Positions 9,281 to 18,311 of a stretch of DNA of 64,000 bases are shown piece by piece (the first letter of the stretch is position 1; the number at the start of each line of letters is the position of its first letter). The position numbers were made by a program, and so were the translations under genes. The notes under the pieces were generated by a model, which did not search any database, was not told where the DNA came from, and was given only the letters and a program-made list of their open reading frames with translations. This DNA comes from Pseudomonadota bacterium (GTDB lineage: Bacteria > Pseudomonadota > Gammaproteobacteria > Burkholderiales > Rhodocyclaceae), in the NCBI GenBank assembly GCA_018262095.1, contig JAGTRW010000015.1, positions 23,676 through 87,675 of the forward strand, in the 5' to 3' direction.

Positions 9281-10995
9281 GCCGCCAAGCACTCGCCACC
9301 CTGCTGACCGAAGGCCGCAGCGCCGGCCATCCGGTTTGCCACGACGGGCAACGCCTGGTCGCCTGGGAAGAATTTTCCGCGCGCGTCGCGACGCGCGCCG
9401 CGCATTTTGCCGAACGACGCGAGCTGCGCTGGCTGCTGTCCGGCGATGACGCGCTAGATTTTGCGCTGAGCCTGCTGGCCTTGCTGCACGCCGGCAAACA
9501 GGTGGTGATCCCGCCGAACGCGCAAGCCGGCACGCTGGCGCAACTGGCCGGCGCCTTCGACGCCCGCGCCGACGGCGCAGAGCACGCCAGCGCGCGCCTG
9601 CCGCTGGCGCCGATCGACCCGCAGACGGCGATCATCGACCTCTACACCTCGGGCAGTACCGGCGCGCCGAAGCGGATACGCAAGACGCTGGCGCAATTCG
9701 ACGCCGAAGTCGCCATCCTCGAGCAACTGTGGGGCGCCACCCTCGGCCAGGCGAGCGTCGTCGCCACCGCGCCGCACCAGCACATCTACGGCCTGCTGTT
9801 CCGGCTGTTCTGGCCGCTGTCGGCAGGCCGTCCCTTCGACAACGTGACCTGCGCGCACCCCGACACGCTCGGCGAGCGGCTCGCGCTGCTGCGCGACTGC
9901 GCGCTGGTGTCCAGCCCGGCGCAACTGGCGCGCCTGCCCGAGCTGGTGCCGCTCGCTTCGCTGCAGCCGGCGCCGAAAATCATATTCTCGTCGGGCGGGC
10001 CGCTGCCGGCGACAACGGCCGCCCACTACCACCGCCTCGGTCTGGCCCCGGTCGAAGTGTTCGGCAGCACCGAAACCGGCGGCATCGCCTGGCGTCGGCA
10101 GCAAGGCCAGGCGTTTAGCGAGACGTGGACGCCTTTTCCCGGAATCTTCGTCGATCGCGCGAACGACGGCGCGTTATCGCTGCGCTCGCCTTTCCTCGCC
10201 GACGACTCGCCGTGGCGCATGGACGACGCGATCGAACTGTTGCCGGCCGGCCGTTTCCGGCTCTGCGGCCGGCTCGACCGCATCGTCAAGATCGAGGAAA
10301 AACGGCTCTCGCTGCCCGACATGGAAGCGCGGCTGCTCGACCACCCTTGGGTCAGCCGTGCCGCCGTACTGGCCTTGCCGGGAAAGCGGCAAAGCGTCGG
10401 CGCGGTGGTCGTGCTGCACGACGCCGGCCGCCAACAACTCGCCGCGCAAGGCCGACGTCACGCCGCGCAGCAATTGCGACGACACCTTGGCGCGCACTTT
10501 GAAGCCGTTCTGCTGCCGCGACGCTGGCGTTTTCCCGAACGACTGCCGGTCGACGAGCGCGGCAAACTGACGCGTGACGCGCTGCTCGAACTGTTCGCCG
10601 ACGGCGCCCCGGCAGCACCACCGGCGCCGCCAGACGCGCCACTACAAGCACAGGTGCTGGCCGTTCGCGAGCCGTGCGGCGCGCGCCGCCAAGTCGTCAT
10701 CGACCTCCTGGTGCCGCGCGAGCTCGCCCACTTTGCCGGCCACTTTCCCGATCTGCCGATCCTGCCCGGCGTGGTCCAGATCGACTGGGCGATCCGCCAT
10801 GCGCGCGAGCACCTGCCGCTGCGCGGTCAATTCACCGCGCTCGAGAACATCAAATTCCAGGCGCTGGTGCTGCCCGACACGCAGCTCGAACTGACGCTGA
10901 CCTGGGATGACGAGAACGCGCGCCTGGACTTCATTTTCGCCAACAGCCAGCGCCGCTGCTCGAGCGGCCGCATCGTTTTCGACAGCGCCGCATGA
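9277..10995 (+). CDS. Acyl/aryl-activating ligase fused to a FabZ-like dehydratase (ApeH+ApeI-like)
   Basis: A 572-residue two-domain enzyme. Residues about 1-450 form an AMP-forming ligase: the phosphate-binding loop LYTSGSTGAPKRIRK is near residue 125, EVFGSTETGGIAWR is motif A5, and RLDRIVKIEEKRL is the hinge. Residues about 460-572 form a hotdog dehydratase with HFAGHFPDLPILPG; the catalytic His is residue 489. In the characterised APE pathway the ligase loads the aryl acid onto an ACP, and a separate small dehydratase (ApeI) works with a second one (ApeP). Here the first two activities are on one chain. ATGA overlaps on both sides. Confidence 0.88.
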   Translation: MSRQALATLLTEGRSAGHPVCHDGQRLVAWEEFSARVATRAAHFAERRELRWLLSGDDALDFALSLLALLHAGKQVVIPPNAQAGTLAQLAGAFDARADGAEHASARLPLAPIDPQTAIIDLYTSGSTGAPKRIRKTLAQFDAEVAILEQLWGATLGQASVVATAPHQHIYGLLFRLFWPLSAGRPFDNVTCAHPDTLGERLALLRDCALVSSPAQLARLPELVPLASLQPAPKIIFSSGGPLPATTAAHYHRLGLAPVEVFGSTETGGIAWRRQQGQAFSETWTPFPGIFVDRANDGALSLRSPFLADDSPWRMDDAIELLPAGRFRLCGRLDRIVKIEEKRLSLPDMEARLLDHPWVSRAAVLALPGKRQSVGAVVVLHDAGRQQLAAQGRRHAAQQLRRHLGAHFEAVLLPRRWRFPERLPVDERGKLTRDALLELFADGAPAAPPAPPDAPLQAQVLAVREPCGARRQVVIDLLVPRELAHFAGHFPDLPILPGVVQIDWAIRHAREHLPLRGQFTALENIKFQALVLPDTQLELTLTWDDENARLDFIFANSQRRCSSGRIVFDSAA

Positions 10996-12698
10996 GCTTC
11001 AAACCGTGCCTGCTGATCCCGATCTACAACCACGGCGAGACCATTCGCGTCACCGTCGATCACCTATTGCCGTACGGCCTGCCGATCTATATCGTCGACG
11101 ACGGCAGCGCCGCGCCGACTGCCGCCGGGCTCGACACGCTGGCCCAGGAGCAAGCATTGGTGCGGCTCTCCAGGCTAAAAACCAACTCCGGCAAGGGCGC
11201 CGCGGTGATGCACGGCCTGCGCCTGGCGCAGGGCGCCGGTTTCACCCACGCGCTGCAGATCGACGCCGACGGCCAGCACGACACGGCCGACGTGCCGCGC
11301 TTTCTCGAACGCGGCGCGGCCTTCCCCGAAGCCATCGTCTGCGGCACGCCGATCTACGACGACTCGGTTCCCAAAGGCCGACGCTACGGCCGCTACCTCA
11401 CGCATTTCTGGGTCTGGGTCGAAACGCTGTCGCTGGCGATCGGCGACTCGATGTGCGGCTTTCGCCTCTATCCGCTGGCCGCCAGCTGCGCGCTGATCGA
11501 CGACGTTCGCCTGCCGCAGCGCATGGCGTTCGATACCGCCATCGTCGTTCGCCTGGCCTGGCGCGGCGTGCGCTGCGAGAACCTCGCCACGCGCGTGGTC
11601 TACCCGCCCGGCGGGCTCTCGCACTTCAAGCTGTGGCGCGACAACGTGCAGATCAGCAAGATGCACAGCCGTCTCGTCCTCGCCATGCTGCCGCGCCTGC
11701 CGCTGCTGCTCTGGCGCCGGCTCGCCGCGTGCATGAACCGGGTGGCGCCGCGCTCAGCGCACTGGTCTTCGCTCGCCGAGCGCGGCGGCGGCCTCGGGCT
11801 GTCCATCGTTTTTTGCTGCTACCGGCTGCTCGGCGAACGCGCGGCGCAGTGGCTGCTCTACCCGATCGTCGCCTACTTCCTGCTCACCGGCGGCAAGGCG
11901 CGCGCGGCGTCGCTCGACTACCTGCGCCGGGTCGCCGCGTACGGCAACGCGCCGCAGGCGAAGCCGGGCTGGCAAGAGAGCTTCAAACACCTGCAAGCCT
12001 TTGCCCAGTCGAGCCTCGACAAGCTCGCCGCGTGGCTCGGCGGTCTCGACGGCGGCCGCGTCGACTTTCCCAATCGCGCCGAATTCGATCGCCTGCTCGA
12101 CTCGGGGCGCGGCGCGGTGCTCATCGGCTCGCACCTGGGCAACCTCGAAATGACTCGCGCGCTGGCGATCAACGAGTCGCGCGCGATCGTCAATGCGGTC
12201 GTCTACACCGATCACGCGCAGCGCTTCAATCAAACGCTGGCGCACGCCAATGCCGATTTTGGCGTCAACCTGATCCAGGTTTCGCAGCTCGGCCCGCAAA
12301 CCGCGATCATGCTCAAGGACAAGGTCGATCGCGGCGAACTGCTGGTCATCGTCGGCGACCGCACGCCGCCCGCGCAGGTCGGCAGCCGTGTCAGCGCGGT
12401 CGATTTCCTGGGCCAGCCGGCGCCTTTCGCGCAGGGGCCGCTGATTCTCGCCAGCCTGCTCGACTGCCCGGTTTATCTCTTCTTCTGCCTGCGCGACGGC
12501 GAGCGTTACCGCATCGACTTCGAGCCTTTCGCCGAGCGCATCGTACTGCCGCGGCGCGACCGCGAATCGCGGCTGCAAAGCTATCTGCAACGCTACGCGC
12601 AGCGGCTCGAGGCGTACTGCCTCAAGGCACCATATCAGTGGTTCAATTTCTACGATTTCTGGCGAAACGACGCCGCCAGCCAGCCGGGCAAGGGATGA
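10992..12698 (+). CDS. Glycosyltransferase family 2 fused to an LpxL-like acyltransferase (ApeJ-like)
   Basis: A 568-residue bifunctional protein. Residues 1-230 are a GT-A glycosyltransferase of family 2, with PIYNHGETI, the nucleotide-sugar motif IVDDGSA and LQIDADGQHD. A hydrophobic linker (about 270-300) leads to an acyltransferase resembling the lipid A late acyltransferases, with HX4E catalytic motif HLGNLE (His381, Glu386) and GDRTPP. Such fusions are typical of APE clusters and probably glycosylate and acylate the polyene anchor at the inner membrane. ATGA overlap with the ligase. Confidence 0.88.
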   Translation: MSFKPCLLIPIYNHGETIRVTVDHLLPYGLPIYIVDDGSAAPTAAGLDTLAQEQALVRLSRLKTNSGKGAAVMHGLRLAQGAGFTHALQIDADGQHDTADVPRFLERGAAFPEAIVCGTPIYDDSVPKGRRYGRYLTHFWVWVETLSLAIGDSMCGFRLYPLAASCALIDDVRLPQRMAFDTAIVVRLAWRGVRCENLATRVVYPPGGLSHFKLWRDNVQISKMHSRLVLAMLPRLPLLLWRRLAACMNRVAPRSAHWSSLAERGGGLGLSIVFCCYRLLGERAAQWLLYPIVAYFLLTGGKARAASLDYLRRVAAYGNAPQAKPGWQESFKHLQAFAQSSLDKLAAWLGGLDGGRVDFPNRAEFDRLLDSGRGAVLIGSHLGNLEMTRALAINESRAIVNAVVYTDHAQRFNQTLAHANADFGVNLIQVSQLGPQTAIMLKDKVDRGELLVIVGDRTPPAQVGSRVSAVDFLGQPAPFAQGPLILASLLDCPVYLFFCLRDGERYRIDFEPFAERIVLPRRDRESRLQSYLQRYAQRLEAYCLKAPYQWFNFYDFWRNDAASQPGKG

Positions 12699-12700
12699 TC

Positions 12701-13132
12701 ATGGAGACGCAATTGTTCAAGCTCACCATCTGCATCGACGTCGAGGTTCCTTTCCACGACGTCGATGCCATGAACGTCGCCTGGCACGGCCACTACGTCA
12801 AATACTTCGAACTGGCGCGTTGCGCGCTGCTGCGCCGCTTCGACTACGACTACCCGCAGATGCAAGCGTCGGGTTATCTGTGGCCGATCGTCGAGTGTTC
12901 ACTCAAGTACGTCCGGCCGGCGCGCTACAGCCAGCGGCTGCGCGTCGAGGCGACGCTGGTTGAATATGAAAACCGGATCAAGATCGCCTACCTGATTCGC
13001 GACGCCGCCAGCGGCGAACGTCTGACCAAGGGCCATACTACGCAGGTCGCCGTCGACGCCGACAGCGGCGAACTGCAGTTCGTCTCGCCCGCCGTCGTTT
13101 TCGCTAAACTGGAACGCGCATGCCTCTGTTGA
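12701..13132 (+). CDS. Hotdog acyl thioesterase, 4-hydroxybenzoyl-CoA thioesterase type (ApeK-like)
   Basis: A 143-residue hotdog-fold thioesterase. The motif FHDVDAMNVAWHGHYVKYFE contains the catalytic Asp of the 4HBT family. The likely start is ATG 12701, six bases after AAGGG; an in-frame ATG at 12695 overlaps the previous stop but its ribosome site would be too close. The thioesterase could release or proofread the polyene from its carrier. Its end overlaps the LolA-like gene by 13 bases. Confidence 0.87.
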   Translation: METQLFKLTICIDVEVPFHDVDAMNVAWHGHYVKYFELARCALLRRFDYDYPQMQASGYLWPIVECSLKYVRPARYSQRLRVEATLVEYENRIKIAYLIRDAASGERLTKGHTTQVAVDADSGELQFVSPAVVFAKLERACLC

Positions 13133-13767
13133 AAATCACCATTAAGTTGCTACTGCTCGCGACGCTGGCGGCGCTGACGCCGCTGCACGCCGCCGAAGCC
13201 GACACGCTGGCGCGAATCGGCGCGCAACTCGAACAGCACGCGGTGATTCGCGCCGAATTCACGCAGCACAAGCAGATGGCCGCGATGAAGCGCCCGCTGG
13301 TCACTTCCGGCCGTCTCGTGTTCTCGCGCCAGCACGGCGTGCTGTGGCAAATCGAACAGCCGCTGCGCATCAGCTACGTGCTCGGCGAAGAGCGGATCGT
13401 TGAAATCGACGCCGACGGTGTTCGCCGCGAACGCGGCGTACGCGACGTTCCTGGGCTGGCGCAGGTCGGCCGCGTCTTCCGCGCCATGCTCGGCGCCAAC
13501 AGCACCGCCTTGCGCGAGCAGTTCGAAGCGACGGTGCACGGCGACCCGGCGCAGTGGGAGATCGTCCTCACCCCGCGCAACGCGCAACTGGCGCAGTTCC
13601 TGACGCGCTTGCAGCTCTCCGGCGGCCGTTTCGTGAGCGACATCAGCATCGCCGAAGCCGGCGGCGACACGACACAGATCAGTTTCCGCCATACGCAAGG
13701 CGCGAACGCGCTGAGCGAGGCTGAGTTGCAGCACTTCGGCGTCGCTCAAAAGGCCGGCACGCGATGA
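13120..13767 (+). CDS. LolA-like periplasmic lipoprotein/lipid carrier (ApeL-like)
   Basis: A 215-residue exported protein with a signal peptide (KITIKLLLLATLAALTPLHA, cleavage after HA at about residue 24). The LolA fold is suggested by IRAEFTQHKQM, LVTSGRLVFSRQHGVLWQIEQP and the repeated beta strands. In APE operons this paralogue is distinct from the housekeeping LolA and is believed to ferry the polyene lipid through the periplasm together with the MMPL exporter encoded next. Start overlaps the thioesterase end by 13 bases, and its stop overlaps the next start. Confidence 0.85.
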   Translation: MPLLKITIKLLLLATLAALTPLHAAEADTLARIGAQLEQHAVIRAEFTQHKQMAAMKRPLVTSGRLVFSRQHGVLWQIEQPLRISYVLGEERIVEIDADGVRRERGVRDVPGLAQVGRVFRAMLGANSTALREQFEATVHGDPAQWEIVLTPRNAQLAQFLTRLQLSGGRFVSDISIAEAGGDTTQISFRHTQGANALSEAELQHFGVAQKAGTR

Positions 13768-16118
13768 ACGCGCTGCGGCTGCGCGCCGGGCTGTGGTTGC
13801 TGCTCGCGCTCGGCGTGTTGATCGCCGGCGCAACCCAGTTCGCTGACGGCCGCGTTCGGCTGCAAACCAATCTGCTCGCGCTGCTGCCGCCGACCGAGCG
13901 CAATCCGCTGGCCGAACAGGCGGTCACCCGGCTCGCCGACGCCGCCGGCGACCGCGTCGTCTTGCTGATCGGTCAGCGTTCGCCGGCAGCGGCCAGCGCG
14001 GCCGCTCGCCGCTTCGCGCATCAGTTGCGCCAGAGCGGCGCTTTTCGTCAGGTCGTCGCCGAGATTCCGGCGTTCGATCCCAAGCAGCTCACCGGTCTTT
14101 ACCTGCCGCAGCGCTTCAACCTGCTGAGCGAAGAAGACCGCGTCGCGCTGAGCTCTGGCCAGCTTGATCTGGCGGGCCGCCTGCAGCGCAAGCTCTACGC
14201 CCCCTTCCATTTCGGCCTGACGCTGGCGGTCGCCGACGACCCGTTCGGCCTCGCCGACGACTGGCTGGCCAGCCTGCCGCTCAAGAATCTCAAGCTCGAA
14301 CCGCAAGACGGTCTGCTGGTCACCCGTGGTGACGACCAGACCTGGGTTTTCGTCTCTGCCGAACTGCCGGGGTCGGCTTACGACAGTAAAATCCAGCACC
14401 AGGTCGTACCGGCCGTCGCGCAAGCCGAAAAAGAGCTGCACGGCGCCGACAGCGAGGCCCGCGTACTGCGCAGCGGCACCGTTTTCTACGCCGCTGCGGC
14501 GCGCGCCAGCGCCGAGCGCGAGGTCGACCTGATCGGCGCCGGCTCGCTGATCGGCATGCTGGCGCTGCTCTACCTGGTCTTTCGCTCGCTGCGCCCGCTG
14601 GCTCTCGGCCTGCTGTCGGTGGGTTTCGGCATCGCCGCCGCGGTCGTCGCGACGGTCTGGGTTTTCGGCCAGATGCACCTGATCACGCTGGTCTTCGGCG
14701 CCAGCCTGATCGGCGAGGCGATCGACTACGCCGTCCAGTATTTCGCCGCGCATCTGGGCGCCGGCGCCGATTGGGAAGCGCAGGCCGGCTTGCGCCGTAT
14801 CGCGCCGGGACTGACGCTGGCGCTGGCGACCAGCCTGTTCGGCTACGGCGCGCTGATGCTCTCGCCTTTTCCGGCGCTGACGCAGATCGCCTGGTTCGCG
14901 CTGGTCGGCCTCTTGGCGGCCTGGCTCTCGGTTTTCCTGCTGCTTCCGGCGCTGCTCGCTCGCCCCAACCGGCGCGATCCGCAAAGCGCCGTCGCGCTGC
15001 CGCAGCGTCTGCTGCGCTGGTGGCAGACGCACCTGACCCAGCGCCGCTGCGTCGCTCTCGCTGCGCTGCTCTTGGTGCTCGCCGCGCCGGGCTGGCTGCA
15101 GTTGCGGGGAAACGACGACATCCGTCTGCTGGTGGCGCGTCCGCCGGCGCTGGTCGCCCAGGAAGAACAGATCCGCGAGCTCACCGGAATGGGCAACAGC
15201 AGCCAGTTTTTCCTGATCGAGGGACGCAGCGCCGAGGCGCTGCTGGCCAACGCGGAAAAACTCGCTGGCCGACTCGACGCGCTCGTCGCACAAGGCGATC
15301 TCGCCGGCTATCAAAGCCTCGCAGCCTTCGTTCCATCGGCGCAGCGCCAGGCGCAGAACCGCGCGCTGTGGCAGCAAAAGGTCTTTGCCGACCCCGCCGA
15401 ACTGCGCCGCCTGCTCGCCGACGCCGGGCTGCGCGACGAAGTCGCCGACCAACTGCTGGCGTCGTTCGACGCCGCCGAAAACAGTCGATTGACGCTTGAC
15501 GACTGGCTGCAAGCGCCGCTCTCGACGCCCTACCGTCATCTTTGGCTGGGACCGAATGAAAACGGCTTTGCCGCCGTCGTGCTGCCGCAGGGCGTTCGCG
15601 ACGTCGCCCGGCTCGGCGACGCGACGGCCAATCTCGCCGACGTCACGCTGGTCGACAAGGCCGGCAGCGTCAGCCGCCTGTTCCGTTCCTACCGCCAGTG
15701 GGGCGCCGGCTGGCTGCTCGCCGCGCTGGCACTGGTCTATGGCCTGCTGTGCCTGCGCTACGGCCCGCGCCAGGGTGCCGTCGTGCTGACGCCAACGCTG
15801 CTGGCCATCGCGCTGGCGCTCGGCGTATTGGGCTACCTCAAGGCGCCGCTGACCTTGTTCAACATGATGGGGCTGATGCTGGTCGTCGGGGTCGGCGTCA
15901 ACTACGCCATCTTCCTGCGCGAGGGCGGCGTTCGCGCCGCGGCGACGCTGGCCGGCGTGCTGCTGTCGGCCGCCACCACCCTGCTCTCTTTCGGTCTGCT
16001 CGCCTTCAGTTCGATGCCGGCGCTCGCCGGCTTCGGCCTGACGCTGCTCATCGGCGTCGGCATCGCCGTGCTGCTGGCGCCGATGGTGCTGAGCTTTGCG
16101 GTGCAGCAAAGCGCATGA
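13764..16118 (+). CDS. MMPL-family RND exporter (ApeM-like)
   Basis: A 784-residue inner-membrane transporter with internal duplication. Each half has one N-terminal helix (residues about 6-22 and 430-445), a large periplasmic domain, then a bundle of about five helices (residues 255-420 and 640-780). Motifs LVFGASLIGEAIDYAVQYFAA in the first half and LMLVVGVGVNYAIFLREGG in the second are the MMPL intramembrane proton-relay regions. Expected role: proton-driven export of the finished polyene lipid to the LolA-like carrier. ATGA overlaps on both sides. Confidence 0.9.
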   Translation: MNALRLRAGLWLLLALGVLIAGATQFADGRVRLQTNLLALLPPTERNPLAEQAVTRLADAAGDRVVLLIGQRSPAAASAAARRFAHQLRQSGAFRQVVAEIPAFDPKQLTGLYLPQRFNLLSEEDRVALSSGQLDLAGRLQRKLYAPFHFGLTLAVADDPFGLADDWLASLPLKNLKLEPQDGLLVTRGDDQTWVFVSAELPGSAYDSKIQHQVVPAVAQAEKELHGADSEARVLRSGTVFYAAAARASAEREVDLIGAGSLIGMLALLYLVFRSLRPLALGLLSVGFGIAAAVVATVWVFGQMHLITLVFGASLIGEAIDYAVQYFAAHLGAGADWEAQAGLRRIAPGLTLALATSLFGYGALMLSPFPALTQIAWFALVGLLAAWLSVFLLLPALLARPNRRDPQSAVALPQRLLRWWQTHLTQRRCVALAALLLVLAAPGWLQLRGNDDIRLLVARPPALVAQEEQIRELTGMGNSSQFFLIEGRSAEALLANAEKLAGRLDALVAQGDLAGYQSLAAFVPSAQRQAQNRALWQQKVFADPAELRRLLADAGLRDEVADQLLASFDAAENSRLTLDDWLQAPLSTPYRHLWLGPNENGFAAVVLPQGVRDVARLGDATANLADVTLVDKAGSVSRLFRSYRQWGAGWLLAALALVYGLLCLRYGPRQGAVVLTPTLLAIALALGVLGYLKAPLTLFNMMGLMLVVGVGVNYAIFLREGGVRAAATLAGVLLSAATTLLSFGLLAFSSMPALAGFGLTLLIGVGIAVLLAPMVLSFAVQQSA

Positions 16119-16672
16119 AAGCCGTCCTTTTGATCGTCGCGTTGCTGGCGCTCAGCGCCTGCGCAACCGACCAGCGCGAACCGCACTGCGCGGCGCTGAT
16201 CGGCGGCGGTGAGTACTGTCTGCAGCCGACGACGGCGATCGCGCCCTTCGAACTGACGCAAAAAGTCGACGTCCGCTTTCGCCAGCGCCGCGAAACGCTG
16301 ATCGTCGAAGTCGAGGCCGACGCCGACGGGATACGCTTCGCCGGGCTCACGCCTTTCGGCCACAAGCTGCTGCAAGTCGGCTACGACAACCGCCAGGCGA
16401 CAGCGACGCTGCTGCCTGATTCGCGCTTGCGCCCGTCGCTGGTGATCGCGCTGCTGCAACTCGCGCGGTGGCCGTCCGACGCCGTTCGCGCCGGGCTGCA
16501 AGCGCCGCTGACGCTCGAAGAGCGCGCCGATCAGCGGCATATCATTTACCACGACGAGGCGACGCTGACCATCGACTACCTGGGCGATTCGCCCTATCGC
16601 CGCATGCACTTGAGTCTGCCCGCGGCGGACATCGAACTTGACATTGAAAACCTGCAGGTCAGCGAACCATGA
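16115..16672 (+). CDS. DUF3261 outer-membrane lipoprotein (ApeN-like)
   Basis: A 185-residue lipoprotein: signal MKAVLLIVALLALSAC with lipobox LSAC and lipidated Cys16. The second residue after Cys is not Asp (CATD), consistent with sorting to the outer membrane. The beta-rich remainder fits the DUF3261 family that accompanies the LolA/MMPL pair in aryl-polyene clusters, probably a LolB-like acceptor. ATGA overlaps join it to the exporter and to the first complete ketosynthase. Confidence 0.8.
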   Translation: MKAVLLIVALLALSACATDQREPHCAALIGGGEYCLQPTTAIAPFELTQKVDVRFRQRRETLIVEVEADADGIRFAGLTPFGHKLLQVGYDNRQATATLLPDSRLRPSLVIALLQLARWPSDAVRAGLQAPLTLEERADQRHIIYHDEATLTIDYLGDSPYRRMHLSLPAADIELDIENLQVSEP

Positions 16673-17850
16673 AGTCACGAATCTATCTCCCCGCGCTGGG
16701 AATCATCAACGCGCTCGGCAGCGGCGACAACGACGTGGCGCGCGGGCTGTTCGCCGGCGACAGTTCGGGAATGGCGCTCGAGGAGCGCTGGCTGCCCGGC
16801 GCCGCGGCGCGCGTCGGACGCGCGCGCGGCGAGCTGCCTGAGGTTTCCGATCGGCTCAGCGATTTTTCGTGCCGCAGCAACCGCCTGCTGCTGGCCGCGC
16901 TGGCGCAGATCGAAACCGCCGTCGACGCCGCGTTGACGCGCTACGGACGCCAGCGCATCGGCGTCGTTCTCGGCACCAGCACCTCGGGAATCGCCGAAGG
17001 CGAAGCGGCGATCGCGGCCATGAAAAACAACGGAACGCTGCCCGCCAACTACCGCTTCGTGCAGCAAGAGATCGGCATGCCGGCGGTCTTCCTCGCCCGC
17101 CACCTCGCGCTGCGCGGTCCGGCCTACACCGTGTCGACGGCCTGCACGTCGAGCGCCAAGGCCTTTGCCTCGGCGCGCCACCTGCTGCGCCACGGGCTGT
17201 GCGACGCGGTGCTGGTCGGCGGCGTCGACGCGCTGTGCAAGCTCACGATCAACGGTTTTGCGGCGCTCGAGTCGTTGAGCAGCGAAGTCTGCAACCCGCT
17301 CAGCAGCAACCGGCGCGGAATCAATATCGGCGAAGGCGCGGCGCTCTTCTTGATGAGCCGCGACGAAGCCGACTGCGAACTCCTGGGCGTCGGCGAATCG
17401 AGCGACGCTTACCACATGTCGGCGCCGCAGCCGCAGGGGCTCGGCGCCGAAGCCGCGATGCGCGCCGCGCTGACCGACGCCGGACTGCTGGCGAGCGACG
17501 TCGATTACCTCAACCTGCACGCCACGGCGACGATCAAGAACGACGAAATGGAAAGCCGCGCCGTCGCCCGAGTTTTCCCGGACGGCGTCGCGACCAGCGG
17601 CACCAAGCCGCTGACCGGCCACACGCTGGGCAGCGCCGGCGCCACCGAACTGGCGTTCTGCTGGCTGGCGCTGGCGGCCGGCAAAATGCCACCGCACGTC
17701 TGGGACGGCGCCGCCGATCCCGAGCTGCCGCCGCTCGACCTGGTCGCCGGCGATCGCCCGTTTGCGCGCCGCAACGGCCGCGCCTGCCTGAGCAATTCGT
17801 TTGCCTTTGGTGGCAGCAACGCCTGCCTGCTGATCGGTGATGCGCGATGA
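16669..17850 (+). CDS. Beta-ketoacyl-ACP synthase I/II-type, first complete ketosynthase (ApeO-like)
   Basis: A 393-residue ketosynthase for decarboxylative chain extension. The Cys-His-His triad is complete: VSTACTSSAKAFA (Cys159), NLHATAT (His) and TGHTLGSAGA (His), with GGSNACLLI at the end. In the characterised APE pathway the corresponding enzyme pairs with the short chain-length-factor-like protein; here that would be the product at 6657-7352 (inference). Start ATG overlaps the lipoprotein stop, and its stop overlaps the dehydratase gene. Confidence 0.9.
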   Translation: MKSRIYLPALGIINALGSGDNDVARGLFAGDSSGMALEERWLPGAAARVGRARGELPEVSDRLSDFSCRSNRLLLAALAQIETAVDAALTRYGRQRIGVVLGTSTSGIAEGEAAIAAMKNNGTLPANYRFVQQEIGMPAVFLARHLALRGPAYTVSTACTSSAKAFASARHLLRHGLCDAVLVGGVDALCKLTINGFAALESLSSEVCNPLSSNRRGINIGEGAALFLMSRDEADCELLGVGESSDAYHMSAPQPQGLGAEAAMRAALTDAGLLASDVDYLNLHATATIKNDEMESRAVARVFPDGVATSGTKPLTGHTLGSAGATELAFCWLALAAGKMPPHVWDGAADPELPPLDLVAGDRPFARRNGRACLSNSFAFGGSNACLLIGDAR

Positions 17851-18311
17851 GCAGTACTTTTCCGCCGATCGAGGACTTGCTGCCGCATCGCGCAACGATG
17901 TTGCTGCTCGACCGCGTGCTCGATTTTGGCGCGCAGTCGGCGGTCGCCGAATACGTACCGCGCCGCGCTGCCTGGTACAGCGACGCCGACGGCACGATGC
18001 CGGCGTGGATCGGCATCGAGTTGATGGCGCAGACGGTCGCCGTCCATGCCGGGCTGGTCAAGCGCAGCGAGAGCTTGCCGCCGACGCCGGGCGCGCTGCT
18101 TGGCAGCCGGCGCTATACTTCGACGCAGTCCGCCTTCGTTGCCGACCAGCCGCTACGCATCGAAGCGACGGTGATCTACAGCGACCCCGGCGGTTTCAGC
18201 GCCTACCAGTGCAGCATCGCCGCTGCTGGCCAGCAGCTGGCCAGCGCGACGCTCAAGGTCTTCGCGCCCGACAGTTTTCAATCCATTCTACCAGCGAGTC
18301 ATCGATCATGA
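17847..18311 (+). CDS. 3-hydroxyacyl-ACP dehydratase, FabA/FabZ-like (ApeP-like)
   Basis: A 154-residue hotdog protein with IEDLLPHRATMLLLDRVL at the N-terminus, the family signature for FabZ-like enzymes, and MPAWIGIELMAQTVAVHAG, the central helix carrying a Glu in place of the acidic catalytic residue region. In the known APE system ApeP and ApeI form a heterodimeric dehydratase; the partner here would be the C-terminal domain of the ligase fusion. ATGA overlaps on both sides. Confidence 0.85.
   Translation: MSSTFPPIEDLLPHRATMLLLDRVLDFGAQSAVAEYVPRRAAWYSDADGTMPAWIGIELMAQTVAVHAGLVKRSESLPPTPGALLGSRRYTSTQSAFVADQPLRIEATVIYSDPGGFSAYQCSIAAAGQQLASATLKVFAPDSFQSILPASHRS

Noticed and set aside
13746..16109. 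787-codon minus-strand frame opposite the MMPL exporter
   Set aside because: The translation is Arg/Gln/Ala repetitive without domains; the plus-strand exporter has clear membrane segments and motifs.
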